Assembly (NCBI RefSeq): GCF_900156075.1
Contig: NZ_FTMM01000014.1
Location: 1 to 64,000, forward strand
Reading direction: 5' to 3'
DNA length: 64,000 bases
From: Chryseobacterium sp. RU37D
Lineage (GTDB): Bacteria; Bacteroidota; Bacteroidia; Flavobacteriales; Weeksellaceae
Both the position numbers and the translations under genes were made by a program. Positions 52,020 through 61,600 of this stretch are shown here, piece by piece (positions within the stretch are counted from its first letter, which is position 1; each line of letters opens with the position of its first letter). Below the pieces are notes generated by a model. The model saw only the letters and a list, made by a program, of their open reading frames with translations. It made no database searches and was not told the DNA's origin.

Positions 52020-52850
52020 ATGGAAAACAGCAGGTACCCAAAATTTACATTCACATGGGCCGGCGGGCTTGTGTTATTGGCGGGATTAGTTGCAGGAGGT
52101 ATGCTTGTTTCATTCTTTAACGTTTTCTGGATGTTTATTTTTAAAGAAAATCTGCAGTACAGAGATTGGTTTTTTATGCTTTCCAATGCGGTGTCATTTC
52201 TTTCTGCGATTGCTTTTTTTGATTTTTTTATTGTGAGAAGAACAACAGGCAAAAAACTGAATTTCAATTTTTCACCTACTAACTTTTATACTTATCTGCT
52301 GGTTTTTCCTTTAATGATCGGAATGATGTTCATTGCAGAATTCATTACTGCTCAAATTCCCACAACAGGGCCTTTTTTCGGGAAATATTATGAGTTTTTC
52401 AACAGGCTGATGGAGCAGCTTACAGATGATCCGGTTATTATGATTATTACTGCGGTGATTTGTGCACCGATTTTTGAAGAAATTATTTTTAGGGGAATTA
52501 TCCAGAAAGGATTGATGAATAAAGGCGTTGAACCCTATAAAGCCATTATTTTTGCTTCGGTTATTTTTGGCGTGGTTCATGCGAATCCGTGGCAATTTGT
52601 GGGAGCTGTTTTGTTAGGCTGTGTTTTAGGGCTGGTATATTATAAAACAAAATCTTTGCTTTTGCCAATGCTGCTTCATGGTTTTAATAATTTGTGTTCA
52701 TCACTATTAATGATATACACAAAAAACGAAAGTTTTGCAGATTGTTTTAAGATTCCGGAATGGGTAATATTAATCATGGGAGTGATACTTTTTTCGTTAT
52801 TTTATTACTTGTTTGTAAAGAAAAATAAAGTATATTATCTGGAAATTTAG
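52020..52850 (+). CDS. CPBP-family intramembrane metalloprotease
   Basis: A 276-residue polytopic membrane protein of the CAAX/CPBP (Abi) family, a glutamate/histidine intramembrane protease. Six or more helices are visible. The catalytic motifs are APIFEEIIFRGII (Glu153, Glu154, Arg158), then FGVVHANPWQFVGA with the conserved His, and LLPMLLHGFNNLCSS, the third motif. The natural substrates are unknown; relatives take part in membrane protein processing. A promoter lies immediately upstream. The rdgB gene follows 130 bp later with a repeat in between. Confidence 0.92.
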   Translation: MENSRYPKFTFTWAGGLVLLAGLVAGGMLVSFFNVFWMFIFKENLQYRDWFFMLSNAVSFLSAIAFFDFFIVRRTTGKKLNFNFSPTNFYTYLLVFPLMIGMMFIAEFITAQIPTTGPFFGKYYEFFNRLMEQLTDDPVIMIITAVICAPIFEEIIFRGIIQKGLMNKGVEPYKAIIFASVIFGVVHANPWQFVGAVLLGCVLGLVYYKTKSLLLPMLLHGFNNLCSSLLMIYTKNESFADCFKIPEWVILIMGVILFSLFYYLFVKKNKVYYLEI

Positions 52851-52920
52851 TTTAAACATTAATACCACGAATGATTTTCACAAATATTCACAAAACTGAA
52901 TTATTTTCTTGTAAAAGACG

Positions 52921-52945
52921 GTGTTATTCGTGCAAAAATTAGTGA
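52921..52945 (+). repeat. Short dispersed intergenic repeat
   Basis: GTGTTATTCGTGCAAAAATT then AGTG is a near copy of GTGCTATTCATGCAAATATT then AGTG at 42761-42784. It lies 36 bp upstream of rdgB. Confidence 0.5.
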
Positions 52946-52979
52946 TATTCGTATTTAAGAAAAATAAAATAAAAACGAT

Positions 52980-53555
52980 ATGGAATTACTGGTAGCGACT
53001 CACAACGTACATAAGAAAGAAGAAATTCAACAGATTTTAGGTAATGAATTTGTCGTAAAAAGCCTTACCGATTATGATATTCATGAAGAAATTCTAGAAG
53101 ATGGAGATTCTTTCAATGCTAATGCTTTGATCAAGGCCAAATATTGCTTTGAAAAAACAGGGATCCCAAGCTTGGGAGATGACAGCGGCCTGGTTGTGGA
53201 GTCTCTGGACGGCAGGCCCGGGGTTTTTTCTGCGCGTTACGCAGGGGATCATGATTTTGCAAAAAATATAGAAAGAGTTTTGAGTGAAATGGAAGGTACA
53301 GAAAACAGGAAAGCTTATTTCATCACGGTTTTATGCTATTATGACGAAAACAGAGCAAAATATTTTGACGGGAAGGTCCACGGAAATTTATTAACCGAAA
53401 ATAAAGGCTTCAAAGGATTTGGGTACGATCCGATTTTTGTTCCAGAAGGCTATGATATGACTTTTGCACAAATGGAACCGGAAGATAAAAACAAGATCAG
53501 CCACAGGAAGCAGGCGCTGGATTTATTTCTGGATTTTCTGAAAGTCAAAGAATAG
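52980..53555 (+). CDS. rdgB: Non-canonical purine NTP pyrophosphatase
   Basis: A 191-residue RdgB/HAM1 (ITPase) enzyme that removes dITP, XTP and related deaminated purine nucleotides from the pool as monophosphates plus pyrophosphate. The signature THNVHKKEEI (about residues 7-16), the metal-binding GDDSGLVVESLDG (Asp67, Asp68) and GFGYDPIFVPEG are all intact, as is the C-terminal SHRKQALD. Length is standard. It is alone by its flanks: an AT-rich spacer with a repeat upstream and a low-complexity repeat stretch downstream. Confidence 0.94.
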   Translation: MELLVATHNVHKKEEIQQILGNEFVVKSLTDYDIHEEILEDGDSFNANALIKAKYCFEKTGIPSLGDDSGLVVESLDGRPGVFSARYAGDHDFAKNIERVLSEMEGTENRKAYFITVLCYYDENRAKYFDGKVHGNLLTENKGFKGFGYDPIFVPEGYDMTFAQMEPEDKNKISHRKQALDLFLDFLKVKE

Positions 53556-53690
53556 TTTTTGGGTTCAGGCTAAGTCTAAGATCTAAGTTGAGGTTGAGGT
53601 TCGGGATAAAGAAGAAGTTGTATTTATATTTTAAGTTGTATTTACCATAATTTTAATCTCAGCCTAAACTTTAATCTTAACCGAAATCCG

Positions 53691-53698
53691 TACATTTG
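53691..53698 (+). promoter_or_regulatory. -7 element TACATTTG before the RNase Z gene
   Basis: TACATTTG matches TAnnTTTG and is 22 bp before the TTG start codon at 53720. A -33 TTG at proper spacing is not clear. Confidence 0.5.
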
Positions 53699-53719
53699 TG
53701 ACCATAATAAACTATCGAT

Positions 53720-54634
53720 TTGAGTACTTATTTAACGATATTGGGCTTTAATTCAGCAATTCCTACGGTTAATTCTTCTCCTACCGCTCAGTTTCTGGAA
53801 ATGGAAGAAAGGGCTTTCCTGATCGATTGCGGGGAAGGCACCCAGGTTCAGTTGAGAAAGGCAAAAGCAAAATTCTCAAAAATTAATCATATATTTATTT
53901 CACATCTTCACGGTGATCATTGTTTTGGTTTACCCGGGCTGATCGCGTCTTTCAGGCTGTTAGGTAGAGATATGCCGCTGCATGTGTATGGGCCAAAAGG
54001 AATTAAGAATATGCTGGAAACGATCTTTACCATTACAGAAACCCATCGTGGTTTTGATGTGGTTTATCATGAGCTGGATAAGAATTATTCTGAAAAAATT
54101 TATGAAGATAACAGGGTAGAAGTATATACTATTCCTTTGAATCACAGGATTTACTGTAATGGCTATTTATTTAAAGAAAAACCAAAAGAAAGACACCTGA
54201 ATATGATGGAAATTGCAAAGTATGGTGAAATAGAAACCTGTGATTACCATAATATAAAGGCAGGAAAAGATTTTGTTTTGAATGATGGATATGTTCTTAA
54301 AAATGAAATTCTTACACTTGATCCGACTCCGTCGGTTTCTTATGCATTCTGCAGTGATACAAGATATCTTGAAAGTGTGATTCCTATTATAAAAAATGTG
54401 ACGGTTCTGTATCATGAATCGACATTTTTGCATGATTTGAAAGATATGGCAGATTATACTGGGCACACAACCGCTCTGGAAGCGGCTACAATTGCTCAGA
54501 AAGCTCAGGTTGGTAAGTTGATTTTAGGACATTTTTCCAATAGATATGCTGATTTGACGGTGTTTACCGATGAGGCAAGAGCAATTTTTCCTAACACTTT
54601 TTTACCTAAGGCCTTGGAGCCGGTGAAATTTTAA
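53720..54634 (+). CDS. rnz: Ribonuclease Z
   Basis: A 304-residue metallo-beta-lactamase-fold endoribonuclease that trims the 3' end of tRNA precursors. The zinc motif SHLHGDHCFGLPG has His62, His64, Asp66 and His67. AFCSDTRYLESVIPII supplies the bridging Asp, and TGHTTALEAATIAQ and LGHFSNRYAD give further ligands. The start is TTG at 53720, supported by the immediate fold and the -7 element upstream. The next gene follows after 4 bp, so they form an operon. Confidence 0.93.
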   Translation: MSTYLTILGFNSAIPTVNSSPTAQFLEMEERAFLIDCGEGTQVQLRKAKAKFSKINHIFISHLHGDHCFGLPGLIASFRLLGRDMPLHVYGPKGIKNMLETIFTITETHRGFDVVYHELDKNYSEKIYEDNRVEVYTIPLNHRIYCNGYLFKEKPKERHLNMMEIAKYGEIETCDYHNIKAGKDFVLNDGYVLKNEILTLDPTPSVSYAFCSDTRYLESVIPIIKNVTVLYHESTFLHDLKDMADYTGHTTALEAATIAQKAQVGKLILGHFSNRYADLTVFTDEARAIFPNTFLPKALEPVKF

Positions 54635-54638
54635 ACCT

Positions 54639-55409
54639 ATGTTGAAGTTTGAAGAATTAAAAATCTTCTTGGATGAAAAGGCAGATCAATACAATGATCC
54701 GGGATTTATAGAAAATGACCCGATCCAGATTCCGCACCGGTTTTCTTTGAAGCAAGATATTGAGATTGCGGGATTTTTGGTGGCAACAATTTCTTGGGGA
54801 AACCGAAAGGCTATCATAAAGTCAGCAGAAAAAATGCTTGATATGATGGGGAATTCTCCGTATGATTTTGTTTTAAATTATTCTGAAAAAGATTTGAAGG
54901 AAATTCAGGATAAAAGTATCCACAGAACGTTTAATGGAGAAGATTTTACATATTTTATCAAACAATTTAATAGAATTTATATTGAAAGTGAAAGCTTGGA
55001 AAATCTATTTAAAGTAAATGATTCGGAAATCAATTTTTCTCACGCCATAGAACGTTTCAGAAGCAATTTTTTAGGAACGGAAAAACACAGAAGCCATAAG
55101 CATGTGAGCTCACCCTACAAAAATTCTTCTACCAAAAGAATAATGATGTTCCTGCGCTGGATGGTGCGTAAAGACAAGCGTGGTGTAGATTTTGGTATCT
55201 GGAAAAATACAGATCAGAAATATCTTTCGATACCGCTGGATGTGCATACAGGAAATATTTCCAGAAAGCTGGGATTGATTGAAAGAGACCAAAATGACTG
55301 GAAAGCTGTTGAAGAACTGGACTTGGTCATTAGAAAATTTGATGACAGAGACCCCGCAAAATATGATTTTGCCTTGTTTGGATTGGGAATTACAAAAGAA
55401 TTACTATAA
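54639..55409 (+). CDS. TIGR02757 family protein
   Basis: A 256-residue protein of the TIGR02757 family, conserved in Bacteroidota. Recognisable parts are PHRFSLKQDIEIAGFLVATI (about residues 32-51), LRWMVRKDKRGVDFGIWK and LSIPLDVHTGNISRKLGL, with DPAKYDFALFGLGI at the C-terminus. The overall helical layout recalls HhH-GPD DNA-repair enzymes, but no catalytic residue is certain, so function stays unknown. It starts 4 bp after the RNase Z gene and ends 11 bp before a coiled-coil membrane protein gene. Confidence 0.85.
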   Translation: MLKFEELKIFLDEKADQYNDPGFIENDPIQIPHRFSLKQDIEIAGFLVATISWGNRKAIIKSAEKMLDMMGNSPYDFVLNYSEKDLKEIQDKSIHRTFNGEDFTYFIKQFNRIYIESESLENLFKVNDSEINFSHAIERFRSNFLGTEKHRSHKHVSSPYKNSSTKRIMMFLRWMVRKDKRGVDFGIWKNTDQKYLSIPLDVHTGNISRKLGLIERDQNDWKAVEELDLVIRKFDDRDPAKYDFALFGLGITKELL

Positions 55410-55420
55410 AACAAAACACA

Positions 55421-55951
55421 ATGAAAAAGGACATCGAAAAATCAGAAACTTTAGAAAAAATTGCTAACGGAATTACCTGGTGGATTGGTTCTATACCGTC
55501 ACTTATAGCGCATACTTTATTTTTTATCGTTTCGTTTTTGCTTCCCCTGCTTCATCTGGTGGAGTTTGACAAAATGCTACTGATCCTTACTACTGTTGTA
55601 TCTCTCGAGGCTATTTATTTAGCTATTTTTATCCAGATGTCGGTGAACAAAAGCCACGAGAAAATTGAAGATATCCAGGAGGATATCGAAGAAATCAGTG
55701 AAGATATTGAGGATATTCAGGAAGATATCGAGGAAATCAGTGAAGATATTGAGGAGATCAACGAAGATATTGAAGACATCCAGGAGGATATAGAAGAGAT
55801 CAACGAGGAAGAAGACGATGAAGATCACAGCGAACGCGCAAAAAATGTGATGCTGAAAAGTAATGTGAGCTCAAATAAAAATGAAATTAAAGCTTTAAAG
55901 GATAAGATTGAGGAGCTTCAAAACAAAATAGATGAGCTTAGAAAAGAATAA
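55421..55951 (+). CDS. DUF1003-like membrane protein with heptad repeats
   Basis: A 176-residue protein that resembles DUF1003 proteins. It has two helices (SIPSLIAHTLFFIVSFLLPL, about residues 24-43, and MLLILTTVVSLEAIYLAIFI, about 52-71), then a long charged coiled-coil. Residues 82-130 are seven exact heptads of the form IEDIQED, IEEISED or IEEINED, encoded by 21-bp repeats. After an acidic stretch the last 40 residues form another coil. It probably sits in the inner membrane with a cytosolic rod for self-association. It is the third gene after RNase Z and ends at a terminator. Confidence 0.82.
   Translation: MKKDIEKSETLEKIANGITWWIGSIPSLIAHTLFFIVSFLLPLLHLVEFDKMLLILTTVVSLEAIYLAIFIQMSVNKSHEKIEDIQEDIEEISEDIEDIQEDIEEISEDIEEINEDIEDIQEDIEEINEEEDDEDHSERAKNVMLKSNVSSNKNEIKALKDKIEELQNKIDELRKE
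55664..55810 (+). repeat. 21-bp tandem repeats coding for seven heptads
   Basis: Seven 21-bp units, such as ATTGAAGATATCCAGGAGGA and variants, are in phase with the gene and encode the IE(D/E)I heptads. Such repeats can shift by whole units without breaking the frame. Confidence 0.85.
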
Positions 55952-55997
55952 TTTTAATTGATTTTGTTTTATTTATTGAATTATATTAAAAAAAATA

Positions 55998-56030
55998 AAA
56001 ATAACTGATAACTTTATCAGTTATTTTTTT
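55998..56030 (+). terminator. Terminator of the RNase Z operon
   Basis: AAAATAACTGATA and TATCAGTTATTTT form a 13-bp perfect stem with an ACTT loop followed by a T run. Confidence 0.85.
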
Positions 56031-56130
56031 ATTGTATAGGTATAGTTTCTGTATTTTGTTGATGATTAAAAATAAATTGAAGATTGATATGAATTTCTTT
56101 AATTATATTCAAATTTTATTCAAAAAATAG

Positions 56131-56138
56131 TATTTTTG
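56131..56138 (+). promoter_or_regulatory. -7 element TATTTTTG for the first anchor L gene
   Basis: The stretch ATAGTATTTTTG matches the one before the next paralogue (58653-58664). The -7 lies 16 bp before the ATG at 56155. No good -33 was found here. Confidence 0.5.
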
Positions 56139-56154
56139 GATAAACAATTATAAA

Positions 56155-58509
56155 ATGTTAAAATATAGATTGAAAAATTACTTTAAGATTAGTTTTATTC
56201 TCTTTTTCCTTTTTGGCATTCTTACTTCTGCGCAAAAAAACAGACCGCCAGCAAAGAAAAATATTCCTGCTAACGCGAAGGCAGGTGATTATATTGATGT
56301 CAACGTACCCCCTTATCCTCAAAGCAATTTTACAGCAGCTCAATTAGTAAGCGATGTGCTTGTAGGCAATTCCGGTGGGTGTAGTGCACCCAATATTTCC
56401 AATGTGATTGTTACACCCAATCAGCCTGTCACAAATAATAATAGGTTCTGGGGATATTTTAATAAAGGAACATCAACCTTTCCATTTCAGGAAGGAATTG
56501 TTTTAACAACTGGCTTTGCCAGAAAAGCAGGGAATACTGCTGAAGGAGGGGTTCTAAGTGACGGAAATGGTGGAGGAAGCGATCCTGACCTTATTGCAGC
56601 AATTGGTGTAACAACACAAATCAGTAATGCGGCAATTTTAGAATTTGACTTTGTTCCTAACAGTACGCTAATGAAGTTTAACTATATTTTTGCTTCCGAA
56701 GAGTATACGGGTAACTTTCCTTGTCCTCCTTTTCAGTATGATGATGCTTTCGCTTTATTGTTAAAGCCTAATACACCAGGGGCTCCTTATGTAAATTTGG
56801 CAGTTTTGCCGGGTGGTGCAGGACCTGTTTCTGTACCTAATATTCTGCCTGCCAGCTTCGCTTGTGGTCCTATTAATGCTCAGTATTTTGGTTCTTTGGC
56901 ACCTAATGCTACTAATTATAACGGAACCACCGCAGTACTTACTGCTCAGGCTAACGTTATTCCGGGACAATCTTATCATATAAAAATGGTTGTTGCCGAT
57001 GCGCGTGACAGTAGCTATGGTTCTGCTGTTTTTCTGCAAGCCGGATCTTTCGATATCGGGATGTCAATTGTTGATGGTAACGGAAACCCCATCACCAATG
57101 CGAATATGTGTGATAATACACCTCAGATTTTAAAAGCGCAGGTCGCTACAGTTCCGGGAATGACTTTCCAATGGTATAAAAATGATGTTGCCATTCCGGG
57201 AGCCACAAATGCTACCTATACAGCCACATCACCGGGGGTATATACAGTAAGAACCTTTGTAGGAGGGACACAATGTCAGAATGCAAGCTGTACCATTGTG
57301 GGCGGAACAACCCCTCCGGCGCAGAATGCTACCTTAAAGCTTTGTACAACGCCTTCAGTTTCTACATTTAATTTAAATGATGCAACTCCAATGATAACCA
57401 GTTCTACAACAGCTATTGTTCGTTATTATATCAACCAGGCGGATGCTATTGCACAGAATGCAGCATATATTAATCCGACGTTATTGGGAAGTTACAATGG
57501 GACTGACGGACAGGTTCTATATGTTGTGGTTTCAAACGGAGCTTTCTGTAGCAAACTGGTTACTTTAACGCTGAAAAAAGAAGCAACACCTGTAGCACAG
57601 CTTACTGCTACAAAAGTAAAAATATGTGCAGGAGAATCTACGACGCTTACTGCTTCAAACGGGGTTACTTACGAATGGGTAGGAATGTCCGGAACAGGAA
57701 ATACACAGGTTGTTTCCCCTACACAGACGACTACGTACTCAGTGTATGCTATCGGAGCTCAAGGCTGTAAATCTCTGCAGCCGGCATCTGTTACCGTAGA
57801 AGTTGTACCGGCAATTACTTCAAACCTTTCAGGAGGAATGATCTGTGAAGGAGATGTTATCACTTTAGATGCAGGAACGGGACCGAATTACCATTATACC
57901 TGGAATACAGGTGATCTTACACAGACGATTAGTGTGGGAACTCCGGGAACCTATTCAGTAACTATTAATAACGGCGTTTGTACAAAAGTATTTACTACAC
58001 AGGTTATTCAGGCAGTTATTCCAGAAATTATCAATGTAGATTACAGCGAAAATGGAACAATGATTCTTACAGCAAGTAATCCAAGCAACGGAGCTTTGGA
58101 ATATTCTATCGACAACGGTGTTACATGGCAAAATTCAAATATTTTTACGAATGTTCCTAGAAATATTGTAGTTTCTATCAGAGTAAGAGTGAAGCGTACA
58201 AGTTGTATTGGCTTCCTAGAATATTTCACATTCGTAATGCAAAATGTCATTACACCGAACGGAGATAATATCAATGATATGATTGACCTGAGAGGAGTTC
58301 TTAAGTATAAAGATTTCAAAGCTTCCATCTTCGACCGTTACGGAAGAGAGGTCTATAAAGCCAGTAACCTACAGCCTTATTGGGACGGATATTTCCAGGG
58401 AAAACGCCTTCCTACAGCATCTTACTGGTATCAGGTAAGTTTTGAAGATCCGGCAAGTAAGAAACCTGCAGTAAAAACAGGCTGGATTTTATTAAAAAAT
58501 ATTGAATAA
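56155..58509 (+). CDS. Choice-of-anchor L / T9SS type B surface protein, paralogue 1
   Basis: A 784-residue exported protein. After the signal peptide comes the choice-of-anchor L domain (about residues 45-300), with WGYFNKGTSTFPFQEGIVLT and FVPNSTLMKFNYIFASEEYT as its best marks. Next are Ig-like/PKD-like modules (for example ICAGESTTLTASNGVTYEWV), and the C-terminal about 85 residues are a T9SS type B (gliding motility-associated) sorting domain: NVITPNGDNINDMIDLRG, FDRYGREVYKASN and SYWYQVSFE. It should be moved over the outer membrane and kept on the surface. It is monocistronic with its own terminator and is the shortest of three tandem paralogues. Confidence 0.87.
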   Translation: MLKYRLKNYFKISFILFFLFGILTSAQKNRPPAKKNIPANAKAGDYIDVNVPPYPQSNFTAAQLVSDVLVGNSGGCSAPNISNVIVTPNQPVTNNNRFWGYFNKGTSTFPFQEGIVLTTGFARKAGNTAEGGVLSDGNGGGSDPDLIAAIGVTTQISNAAILEFDFVPNSTLMKFNYIFASEEYTGNFPCPPFQYDDAFALLLKPNTPGAPYVNLAVLPGGAGPVSVPNILPASFACGPINAQYFGSLAPNATNYNGTTAVLTAQANVIPGQSYHIKMVVADARDSSYGSAVFLQAGSFDIGMSIVDGNGNPITNANMCDNTPQILKAQVATVPGMTFQWYKNDVAIPGATNATYTATSPGVYTVRTFVGGTQCQNASCTIVGGTTPPAQNATLKLCTTPSVSTFNLNDATPMITSSTTAIVRYYINQADAIAQNAAYINPTLLGSYNGTDGQVLYVVVSNGAFCSKLVTLTLKKEATPVAQLTATKVKICAGESTTLTASNGVTYEWVGMSGTGNTQVVSPTQTTTYSVYAIGAQGCKSLQPASVTVEVVPAITSNLSGGMICEGDVITLDAGTGPNYHYTWNTGDLTQTISVGTPGTYSVTINNGVCTKVFTTQVIQAVIPEIINVDYSENGTMILTASNPSNGALEYSIDNGVTWQNSNIFTNVPRNIVVSIRVRVKRTSCIGFLEYFTFVMQNVITPNGDNINDMIDLRGVLKYKDFKASIFDRYGREVYKASNLQPYWDGYFQGKRLPTASYWYQVSFEDPASKKPAVKTGWILLKNIE

Positions 58510-58530
58510 ATATCTAAACATAATATGAAG

Positions 58531-58558
58531 AAAGACCAACAATTTGTTGGTCTTTTTT
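58531..58558 (+). terminator. Terminator between anchor L paralogues 1 and 2
   Basis: AAAGACCAAC and GTTGGTCTTT form a 10-bp perfect stem with an AATTT loop and a T run, 22 bp past the paralogue 1 stop. Confidence 0.87.
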
Positions 58559-58632
58559 GGTTTTTAAGGTAAAAAAAATTGATATTTTACGATATTTCAG
58601 ATTGTAATAGTGATAATGTAATTTCATCTGAA

Positions 58633-58664
58633 TTGAATTTCAATCAAAAAAAATAGTATTTTTG
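58633..58664 (+). promoter_or_regulatory. Promoter TTG-N21-TATTTTTG for paralogue 2
   Basis: TTG (58633-58635) and TATTTTTG (58657-58664) are 21 bp apart, a full consensus. So paralogue 2 is transcribed separately. Confidence 0.65.
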
Positions 58665-58680
58665 TTTAAAATAATATAAA

Positions 58681-61600
58681 ATGTTAAATAGGAGGATAAG
58701 ACATTTATTTTTGACTTTATTTTTAGTTCTTGCGGGAAGCTTTATTTTTGCTCAGGAAAGGGGGAAAGGTATCGTCAAAAAAGCTACGGCTCAGAGCATG
58801 AAAGCAGGTGCTTTTATCGATGTAAATGCTGCCGGTTATCCGGAATCAAATTACAGTATTACACAATTGGTAAAAGAAGTGCTTATCAGCGGTGGTTCCA
58901 CATGTTCTGCAGCCAATGTAAGTAACGTTGTGGTTTCTCCTAATTTACCACCGACGGATCAGAACAGAAGCTGGGGATACTTTAATAAAGCAACCACCAA
59001 CTTTCCCTTTGCCAAAGGTATTGTCCTTACCACAGGATATGCAAGAAAAGCAGGAAATACATTTCAGGGTACTTTAAGTGACGGCCTTCCTGTACAAGGA
59101 GATGCTGACCTTGCTGCGGCACTTGGATTGCCTAATGCCCAGCTGAAAGACGCATCCTATATCGAATTTGATTTTGTACCGGCCTCTACTAAGGTTTCCT
59201 TCAGATATTTATTTGCTTCAAAAGAATATCAGCAGGATTATCCCTGCTCAATCAGTGACGGTTTTGCATTATTATTAAAAAAAGTAGGCGATCCTAACTA
59301 TACAAATCTTGCTGTTTTACCATCGGGCCAGCCTGTAAGTGTTACTAATATCCACCCTGCGATATCCACCCCGGGTGGTTCAGGGTGTCCTGCCGTAAAC
59401 CAGTCTTTCTTCGACGGCTACAATACATCCAATATAGAAACTAATTATGATGGACGTGTTATTCCTCTTACGGCGGAAGCAACAGTAATTCCGGGACAGA
59501 CGTATCATTTCAAAATGGTATTGGCAGATTATCAGGATTCAAACTTTGATTCTGCTGTTTTCCTTGAAGCCGGATCTTTTGATATTGGTGTTAAAATCCT
59601 TGATCCTGCAGGAGCGACTCTTCCTCCATCTATTAACGTTTGTGATAATGTACCTCAGACTTTTACAGCCTCAGTTCAGGGTGGTGGAGCTACCTATGTA
59701 TGGCTTTTAAATAATACACCTATTCCGGGAGCAACCAATGCATCATATACGGCAACACAACCGGGAACTTATACCGTTCAGGTATTCCTTCCGGGGAACA
59801 CTTGTCCGGGAACTGCTACTGTCACGATTGTGGGAGGTACTTCACCTACGGTTCAGAATTCTACCCTCACGGCTTGCTATACCCAGGGTAATGCAATATT
59901 TAATTTAACATCGGCACAGGGAGCAATAAGTACGACTCCGGGTGCTACTTTTTCATATTATATTAATCAGTCAGACGCACTGGCCGGAAATGCCAATACA
60001 ATTTCCAATACTACGGCTTTCCCAAGTCCGGGGCAAACGATTTATGTCTTAGTAAAAAACGGATTCTGTTCAAAAGTAGCTGAGCTGCAATTGATAAAAG
60101 CTCCGCAAATGACAGCTACAATTGCTCCTCCGGCTGTTTTAACGTGCGCCAATTCACAAACTACGCTTGATGCCTCAACTTCTGTTTATCCCACAGGATC
60201 TACATTCAGCTGGACTACTTCAAACGGAAATATTGTTTCCGGAGCTAATACCCTAAATCCTGTAATAAACTCAGCGGGGACTTATATTTTAACAATATCA
60301 AATACTTATCAGCCTGGAAATTTAACTTGTACTGCAACAGCCAATGTTACCGTAACAGGTGACAGTGCTCCGCCTACAACCGGCCTTACAGCAAGTAAAG
60401 TATTGATCTGTGCAGGAGAATCAGTGGTATTAACAGCTTCTGGAGGTACAACTTACAATTGGGTAGGCTTATCGGGAACTGGAAATACACAGACCGTTTC
60501 ACCAACTGCCACTACTACATACACAGTAACTGCAGTAGGAGTAAACGGATGTGTTTCTGCAAATCCTGCGATGATTACGATTCAGGTTAATCAGCCATTT
60601 ACAGCTCAGAACGCAACTTTATTTAAGTGTTATCAGGATGGAGGAATTAATTATGATCTAACAGAAGCTCAACCTCAAATTACTTCTGCAACTGGGGTTA
60701 CTTTTGCATATTATATTAATCTTTCAGATGCCAATGCAGGAAATACAAATACTATTGCCAATCCGGCTTCTTTCAATAGTGCAGGAGGGCAGACCATTTA
60801 TGTTCTGGTATCAAATGGAGGATGTAGATATGTTGTTAATCTTCAGTTATTGGCAACGCCACAAACTATATTAACTATCGCTGCGCCACAACAGATTACC
60901 TGTACAACGACTCAGATTACTCTGAATGCTTCTGCTTCTGTAATCCCTGCAGGATCTACAATTGCATGGACTACATCTGGAGGCGGAAATATTGTTTCCG
61001 GAGCTAATACTTTAAATCCGGTAGTAAATGCAGGTGGAGTATATACCTTAACAGTTTCAAATGTTAATCAGCCAGGAAATCTTACCTGTACCTATACAGC
61101 TAATGTTACGGTAACTCAAAATACAACACTTCCTGTGGCAACAGTGACGTCTACCGTGTTTCAGATCTGTCCGGGAGAATCTGTGACATTAACGGCTTCG
61201 GGTGGGGCTACTTACAACTGGGTAGGCTTACCGGGAACAGGAAATACGCAAGTGGTTTCTCCGGCGGTTACTACAACATACACGGTTTTTGCGGTAGGAG
61301 CAAACGGTTGTGTTTCTACAAACCCTGCTACCATTACAATCGTTGTAGGTCCGCCGGTGGCAGTTTTAAGCGCTTCAAAATCTAAAATCTGTGCAGGAGA
61401 ATCTGTGACATTAACAGCTTCAGGAGGTGTTACTTATGAATGGGTAGGCCTTCCTGGAAACGGAAATACCCAGGTGGTTTCCCCAACTGCGACTACTATT
61501 TACTGCGTTTTTGCCCTGGGTGGAAACGGGTGTAAAGTAGCTACCCCGACTTGTATTACCATTCAAGTGGTTCCTGCAATAGTTTCCACATTACAGGATG

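Noticed and set aside
55619-55828. Minus-strand ORF antisense to the heptad repeat
   Set aside because: It is only open because the heptad repeat on the other strand lacks stops. No independent evidence.
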